Shown here piece after piece: positions 5,298 through 9,323 of a stretch of DNA of 9,323 nucleotides (within the stretch, counting starts at the first letter, position 1; each line of letters opens with the position of its first letter). The notes below the pieces were generated by a model. That model was not told the DNA's origin. It saw only the letters and a program-made list of their open reading frames with translations, and did no database searches. The stretch is from Pseudomonadota bacterium (lineage in GTDB: Bacteria > Pseudomonadota > Alphaproteobacteria > UBA8366 > GCA-2717185): assembly GCA_027619655.1 (NCBI GenBank), contig JAQCHR010000104.1:1-9323 (forward strand), read 5' to 3'. A program made the translations under genes and the position numbers.

Positions 5298-6824
5298 ATG
5301 CCGAATGACCCGAACAGCGACTCATACCTCCTCGGCGTGCTTGGCGCGGGCGCGATGGGGCGAGGTATTGCCCAGGTGGCGGCGGCCGGCGGCATGCGGG
5401 TCCGTCTGTTCGACGCCAATGCGGATGTTGCGAAAGACGCCCATACCTTCATCGGCAGCATGTTCAACCGCGCGGCCGAACGCGGCCGCATGACGGCGGA
5501 TGAAGCCGCTGCCGCGCTGGGGCGGGTCGAGACCGTTTCCGGCATGCAGGGCTTTGCCGAATGCGATGCGGTGATCGAGGCCATCGTTGAAAACCTGGAC
5601 GTCAAGCACAAGGTCCTGAGCGAGTTGGAAGGCATTGTCCGGGCGGATGCGATCATCGCCAGCAATACCTCCTCCCTGTCGGTCACGACCATCGCGTCGG
5701 CCTGCAAACACCCCGAACGCGTTGCCGGGTTCCATTTCTTCAACCCCGTACCGCTGATGCCGCTGGTGGAGGTGATCGCCGGGGTGCTGACCGAGGAATG
5801 GGTCTGCGAGGCGCTGATGAAGATCGGCCGTCGCATGACGCGCGAGCCGGTGCGGGTAAACGACGCGCCGGGCTTCCTGGTCAACCAGGTCGGGCGCGGC
5901 TTCAACATCGAGGCAGCGCATATGGTGCAGGAAGGCATTGGCGACACCGTGTCGATCGACCGCATCATGCGCGACGGCGCGGGCTTCCGCATGGGGCCGT
6001 TCCAGCTGATGGACCTGACCGGGCTGGATGTGACCCACCCGGCGACGGTGCTGATCTACCAGCAGGCTTTCGACGAGCCGCGCTTCCGCCCCGCCATGAT
6101 GATGGAGGCGCGCACCAGGGCCGGGCGGCTGGGCCGCAAGACCGGCGCCGGTTTCTATGAATACAAGGACGGCAAGGCCGTGGAGGCCGAGGAAGCGTCC
6201 GCCCCCGCCTATGACGGCCGCCCGATCTGGGTCAGCAACGCGGAACCCGAAGGCCGCGACGCCGTGGTCGCGGTGCTGAAAGAAACCGGCGCCAAGCTGG
6301 ATGTCGGCGAAACGCCGGGGTCGAACTCGGTCATCCTGGTGACACCCATCGGCGACGATGCGACGACCTGTGCTGTGGCGCAGGGCCTGGACGCCAAACG
6401 CACGGTCGCCGTCGATACGCTGATCGGCTTCGAGCGGCGGCGGACGCTGATGACGACGCCGATTACCGACCCGGCCTTCCGCGATGCGGCGCATGGCGCG
6501 CTGAGCGGCGACGGCGTGCCCGTGACCGTGGTGCGCGACGGCCCGGGTTTCGTTGCGCAGCGCATCGTCGCGATGATCTGCAATGTCGGCTGCTCGGTTG
6601 CGCAGCTTGGCGTCGCGGCGCCGGACGATATCGATAAGGCCGTGACTCTGGGGCTTAATTACCCGTATGGTCCGCTGACATTCGGTGACCGGATCGGACC
6701 GGACAGGATTTTGAGGATACTGGAAGCTATTCACGGCCTATACCGCGACCCCCGCTACCGGCCCAACCCGTGGCTGATCCGCCGGGCGAAGCTGGGCGTG
6801 TCGCTGTTGACGCCAAACACCTGA
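5298..6824 (+). CDS. 3-hydroxyacyl-CoA dehydrogenase, two 3HCDH domains (PaaH/PaaC-like)
   Basis: This NAD-dependent cytosolic enzyme oxidises (S)-3-hydroxyacyl-CoA to 3-oxoacyl-CoA. The 508 residues begin with a Rossmann domain (GAGAMG at 16-21, acidic Asp39 ending the second strand). Active-site segments are NTSSL (123-127), GFHFFNP with catalytic His146, LVEVI with Glu158, and APGFLVNQ with Asn196. A first C-terminal 3HCDH domain spans about 190-290 (GAGFRMGPFQLMDLTGLD). A reduced Rossmann-like insert (about 308-405) lacking a GxGxxG motif follows, then a second 3HCDH domain (about 414-500, GPGFVAQR and LNYPYGPLTFGDRIG). This matches the roughly 500-residue family acting on 3-hydroxybutyryl- or 3-hydroxyadipyl-CoA. 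The 204-bp upstream gap (5094-5297) suggests it is the first gene of an operon with the thiolase and acyl-CoA dehydrogenase. A poor promoter-like pair there is TTGCGC (5227-5232) and TACATT (5251-5256), 18 bases apart. The gap has no terminator; GCAGCGCTGC (5097-5106) is a loopless palindrome. Confidence 0.92.
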   Translation: MPNDPNSDSYLLGVLGAGAMGRGIAQVAAAGGMRVRLFDANADVAKDAHTFIGSMFNRAAERGRMTADEAAAALGRVETVSGMQGFAECDAVIEAIVENLDVKHKVLSELEGIVRADAIIASNTSSLSVTTIASACKHPERVAGFHFFNPVPLMPLVEVIAGVLTEEWVCEALMKIGRRMTREPVRVNDAPGFLVNQVGRGFNIEAAHMVQEGIGDTVSIDRIMRDGAGFRMGPFQLMDLTGLDVTHPATVLIYQQAFDEPRFRPAMMMEARTRAGRLGRKTGAGFYEYKDGKAVEAEEASAPAYDGRPIWVSNAEPEGRDAVVAVLKETGAKLDVGETPGSNSVILVTPIGDDATTCAVAQGLDAKRTVAVDTLIGFERRRTLMTTPITDPAFRDAAHGALSGDGVPVTVVRDGPGFVAQRIVAMICNVGCSVAQLGVAAPDDIDKAVTLGLNYPYGPLTFGDRIGPDRILRILEAIHGLYRDPRYRPNPWLIRRAKLGVSLLTPNT

Positions 6825-6825
6825 T

Positions 6826-6836
6826 CCCCGAAGGGG
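6826..6836 (+). other. Small intercistronic hairpin
   Basis: CCCC-GAA-GGGG forms a four-base-pair GC stem immediately after the dehydrogenase stop codon, followed by TTTC. The stem is short and there is no real T-run, so it is unlikely to terminate transcription. It could slow 3' decay or modestly set expression ratios between the two genes. The thiolase ribosome binding site (AGGGAG) follows, well clear of it. Confidence 0.3.
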
Positions 6837-6860
6837 TTTCGAGATAAAGGGAGAATTTCG

Positions 6861-8063
6861 ATGCTTGATGCATATCTTTACGGCGGTAAACGGTCCCCGT
6901 TCGGACGCCATGCCGGGATGCTGTCGCCGGTCCGTCCGGACGACATGCTGGGCGGCGTGATCCGTGATGCGCTGGCGGCCACGCCCTTCGAGGGCAAGGA
7001 TATCAACGACGTGATCGTCGGTTGCGGCAACCAGGCCGGCGAGGACAGCCGTTGTGTCGCGCGCCATGCCGGGCTGATCGCCGGGCTGCCGATCGAGGTG
7101 CCGGGCCAGGTGATCCAGCGCAACTGCGCCAGCGGGCTCAGCGCGATCATTTCCGCGGCCCATGCGGCCACGGTGGGCGAGGGCGATCTGTTCGTCGCCG
7201 GCGGCGTGGAAAGCATGACCCGCGCGCCGACCGTCGTCGGCAAGGCCGAGACCGCCTACAGCACCAAGATCGACGCCTATGATTCCGCCATCGGCGACCG
7301 CTTCCCGAACAAGGCGCTGAAGAAGGAATACGGCTGGGAGACCATGCCGCAGACCGCCGACAACATCGCGTCGGATTTCCAGATCACCCGCAAATCCTCC
7401 GACAAGTTCGCCTATGCCTCGCAGATGAAATACAAGGCGGGCAAGGAAGCAGGCTTTTTCGACGACGAAATCACGGCCGTAAAGATCGCCGCGACCCGCA
7501 AGACGCCGGAAATCGCGTTGGTCGAGGACGAACATCCCCGCCCGGCGACCGACCTAGAAGGGCTGGCCAAGCTGCGCCCGCTGTATGAAGGCGGCGTCAC
7601 CACGGCCGGCAACGCGTCCGGCATCAATGACGGCGCGGTCGCGACCATCGTCGGCAGCCTGAAGGCGGGCGAACGCGTGGGCGCCAAGCCGCTGGCGCGG
7701 ATCATCGCCACGGCCTCGATGGGCGTGTCGCCCCGCATCATGGGCATGGGGCCGGTACCGGCGACGCAGTTGGCGCTGGAACGGGCCGGGCTGACCCTGA
7801 AGGATCTGGACGTCATCGAAATCAACGAAGCCTTCGCCGCCCAGGTTCTGGGCTGCCTCAAGGGGCTGGGCCTCGCCGAAGACGACAGCCGGGTGAACAT
7901 GAATGGCGGCGCCATCGCGCTCGGCCATCCGCTCGGCGCCTCCGGCCCGCGCATTGCCCTGACGGCGGCCCGCCAGTTGGAACGCATCGGCGGCCGTTAC
8001 GCACTGGCGACGCTCTGCGTCGGCATTGGCCAGGGAACCGCGATCATCCTCGAACGGGTTTAG
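6861..8063 (+). CDS. Acetyl-CoA acyltransferase (thiolase), PcaF/PaaJ-like
   Basis: This 400-residue degradative-type thiolase has a complete active site. The nucleophilic cysteine is Cys89 in QRNCASGLSA, the NEAF motif is at 322-325, the catalytic histidine is His356 in GGAIALGHPLGASG, and the second cysteine is Cys386 in TLCVGIGQG. The segment VGCGNQAGEDSRCVAR (53-68) and the bulk of the sequence resemble 3-oxoadipyl-CoA thiolases (PcaF/PaaJ) and related broad-range enzymes more than the biosynthetic PhaA type. It would cleave 3-oxoacyl-CoA with CoA to acetyl-CoA plus the shortened acyl-CoA. Acetoacetyl-CoA is the product expected from the dehydrogenase in this cluster, but chain-length specificity cannot be read. 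The ATG is preceded by AGGGAG at good spacing. It starts 36 bp after the dehydrogenase and ends 12 bp before the acyl-CoA dehydrogenase, consistent with co-transcription and translational coupling. Confidence 0.93.
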   Translation: MLDAYLYGGKRSPFGRHAGMLSPVRPDDMLGGVIRDALAATPFEGKDINDVIVGCGNQAGEDSRCVARHAGLIAGLPIEVPGQVIQRNCASGLSAIISAAHAATVGEGDLFVAGGVESMTRAPTVVGKAETAYSTKIDAYDSAIGDRFPNKALKKEYGWETMPQTADNIASDFQITRKSSDKFAYASQMKYKAGKEAGFFDDEITAVKIAATRKTPEIALVEDEHPRPATDLEGLAKLRPLYEGGVTTAGNASGINDGAVATIVGSLKAGERVGAKPLARIIATASMGVSPRIMGMGPVPATQLALERAGLTLKDLDVIEINEAFAAQVLGCLKGLGLAEDDSRVNMNGGAIALGHPLGASGPRIALTAARQLERIGGRYALATLCVGIGQGTAIILERV

Positions 8064-8075
8064 GGTCTCCGGCAT

Positions 8076-9254
8076 ATGAGTGAAGCAAGCTTCGACTGGC
8101 AGGATCCGCTGCTGCTGGCGGATCAGCTCAGCGAAGAAGAGCGCATGATCCAGGATTCGGCGCGCGATTTTGCGCGCGCCGAGCTGATGCCCGTGATCGT
8201 CGACTGGAACCGGAACGAAAGCTTCGATCCGGAGCTGATGAAAACCTTCGGCGGCATGGGTTTCCTTGGTGCGACGCTGCCGGATTACGGCTGCGCCGGG
8301 ATCGGCTTCGTGTCATACGGGCTGATCTGCCGGGAACTGGAATATATCGACACCTGCTTCCGCTCGGCGGTGGGGGTGCAGACGGGGCTCGTCATGGCGC
8401 CGATCCACCTTTACGGCTCCGACGAGCAGAAGGAACGCTTCCTGCCGGGGCTGCGCGAGGGCGACCTGATCGGCTGCATGGGGCTGAGCGAACCCAATCA
8501 CGGCTCCGATGCCGGCGCCATGCAGGCGCGGGCGAAGAAGGTGGATGGCGGCTACAAACTCTCCGGCACCAAGCAGTGGATCACCAATTCGCCGCTCGCC
8601 CATGTGCTGCTGGTCTGGGCCAAGGATGACGAGGGCGTGGTGCGCGGCTTCCTGCTGGAACGCGGCATGAAGGGTCTTGACACCCCGAAGATCGAGGGCA
8701 AGGTCGCGGCGCGGGCGTCGTCCACCGGGTTCATCATGATGGACGAGGTCATGGTGCCGGATGCCAACGTGCTACCCAAGGCTAAGGGCCTCGGTGCGCC
8801 GCTCTCGGCGCTGACCAATGCGCGGTTCGGCATCTGCTGGGGCGCGATGGGCGCGGCGGAATTCTGCTGGCAGGCGGCGCGGGACTATACCGTTGACCGT
8901 ACCCAGTTCGGCCGGCCGCTGGCCGCCAACCAGCTGGTGCAGAAGAAACTGGTCGACATGCAGACGGAAATCGCGCTGGGCCTGCAATCCTGCCTGCGCA
9001 TCAGCCGGCTGCGCGACGAGGGCCGGGTGACGCCGGAAATGATCTCGCTGGTCAAGCGCAACTGTACCGGCAAGGCGCTGGATATCAGCCGGCTGGCCCG
9101 CGATATGCACGGCGCCAATGGCATTTCAGACGAATATCATGTCATCCGGCACATGGTGAACATGGAAGTCATCAACACGCTGGAAGGCACCCACGACATC
9201 CACGCCCTCATCCTCGGTCGCGCCATGACCGGGATCCAGGCGTTCACGGCCTAG
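8076..9254 (+). CDS. gcdH: Glutaryl-CoA dehydrogenase family acyl-CoA dehydrogenase
   Basis: The 392 residues match glutaryl-CoA dehydrogenase over their full length: FDWQDPL near the N-terminus, YGCAG (71-75), GLSEPNHGSD (136-145), TKQWITNSP (165-173), RTQFGRPLAANQLVQKKL (275-292), GISDEYHVIRH (349-359) and a C-terminal GTHDIHALILGRAMTGIQAF. Glu370 is the catalytic base. Arg96 and Glu89 correspond to human Arg94 and Glu87, which handle the substrate's distal carboxylate. The expected reaction is FAD-dependent conversion of glutaryl-CoA to crotonyl-CoA and CO2, passing electrons to ETF, in the lysine/tryptophan/aromatic routes. Crotonyl-CoA would then feed the dehydrogenase and thiolase encoded just upstream. 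Two pocket positions differ from the usual sequence: Leu369 where human and, as I recall, most bacterial enzymes have Tyr, and Gly100 where they have Ser. A shifted substrate or chemistry is therefore possible. The start ATG is 12 bp after the thiolase stop, with only a weak AGGG at 8062-8065. Confidence 0.88.
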   Translation: MSEASFDWQDPLLLADQLSEEERMIQDSARDFARAELMPVIVDWNRNESFDPELMKTFGGMGFLGATLPDYGCAGIGFVSYGLICRELEYIDTCFRSAVGVQTGLVMAPIHLYGSDEQKERFLPGLREGDLIGCMGLSEPNHGSDAGAMQARAKKVDGGYKLSGTKQWITNSPLAHVLLVWAKDDEGVVRGFLLERGMKGLDTPKIEGKVAARASSTGFIMMDEVMVPDANVLPKAKGLGAPLSALTNARFGICWGAMGAAEFCWQAARDYTVDRTQFGRPLAANQLVQKKLVDMQTEIALGLQSCLRISRLRDEGRVTPEMISLVKRNCTGKALDISRLARDMHGANGISDEYHVIRHMVNMEVINTLEGTHDIHALILGRAMTGIQAFTA

Positions 9255-9263
9255 GGTTCGGAC

Positions 9264-9323
9264 TCAATTGAGCCACCAGATCAAAGTTGCAACGATGAAG
9301 ACGGCTGCCATGTAGATGTCGGC
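9264..9323 (-). CDS. C-terminal end of an unrecognised membrane protein (partial)
   Basis: On the minus strand the last 20 codons of an open frame run in from the right edge and end in TGA (9264-9266). The residues read ADIYMAAVFIVATLIWWLN. This is a hydrophobic helix with two Trp near the end, as in a final transmembrane segment. The gene converges on the acyl-CoA dehydrogenase with only nine bases between stop codons, a packing similar to the convergent pair at the left end. A palindrome, CTCAATTGAG (9263-9272), overlaps the stop. The family cannot be named from 19 residues, and the frame could still be spurious, though its composition argues otherwise. Confidence 0.5.
   Translation of the reverse strand, partial: ADIYMAAVFIVATLIWWLN

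Noticed and set aside
5322..6734. A 470-codon open frame antisense to the 3-hydroxyacyl-CoA dehydrogenase
   Set aside because: It has the same low-complexity His/Arg/Ala composition typical of shadow frames and no recognisable motif, while the opposite strand has a complete enzyme.

Overview
The base composition (GC-rich, with G/C at most third codon positions), compact gene packing and family content suggest an alphaproteobacterium, possibly in or near Rhodospirillales. This is an inference from gene style; no rRNA or other phylogenetic marker is present.

Layout, left to right. (1) The C-terminal half of a major facilitator superfamily transporter runs off the left edge. It converges on, and overlaps by 4 bp, a membrane fatty acid desaturase on the minus strand. 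(2) Upstream of the desaturase, also on the minus strand, is a 702-residue fused acyl-CoA synthetase of the NDP(ADP)-forming type. The 185-bp gap between them holds a hairpin next to the desaturase ribosome binding site. (3) A 232-bp divergent intergenic region leads to a rightward 73-residue stand-alone biotinyl carrier protein. It is followed by a 162-residue single-domain cyclic-nucleotide-binding protein, preceded by an AT-rich island with a TTAA-N7-TTAA motif resembling a CtrA site. (4) A rightward cluster follows: a two-domain 3-hydroxyacyl-CoA dehydrogenase, a PcaF/PaaJ-type thiolase and a glutaryl-CoA dehydrogenase-family acyl-CoA dehydrogenase. The gaps inside the cluster are 36 and 12 bp, so it is probably one operon. 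(5) At the right edge the last 20 codons of an unrecognised membrane protein come in on the minus strand.

The theme is acyl-CoA metabolism. The three-gene cluster supplies three of the four steps from glutaryl-CoA to two acetyl-CoA: oxidative decarboxylation to crotonyl-CoA, (hydration missing here), oxidation of 3-hydroxybutyryl-CoA, and thiolysis. The ADP-forming synthetase could activate an organic acid to its CoA ester or recover ATP from one. The biotinyl carrier implies a biotin-dependent acyl-CoA carboxylase whose other subunits lie elsewhere. The desaturase modifies membrane lipid acyl chains.

I see no mobile element, CRISPR array, tRNA or rRNA, and no clearly new multi-gene system. 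The points most worth a second look are substitutions in the acyl pocket of the glutaryl-CoA dehydrogenase homologue, the CtrA-like motif before the cyclic-nucleotide-binding protein, that protein's acidic-aromatic tail, and the partnerless biotinyl carrier.
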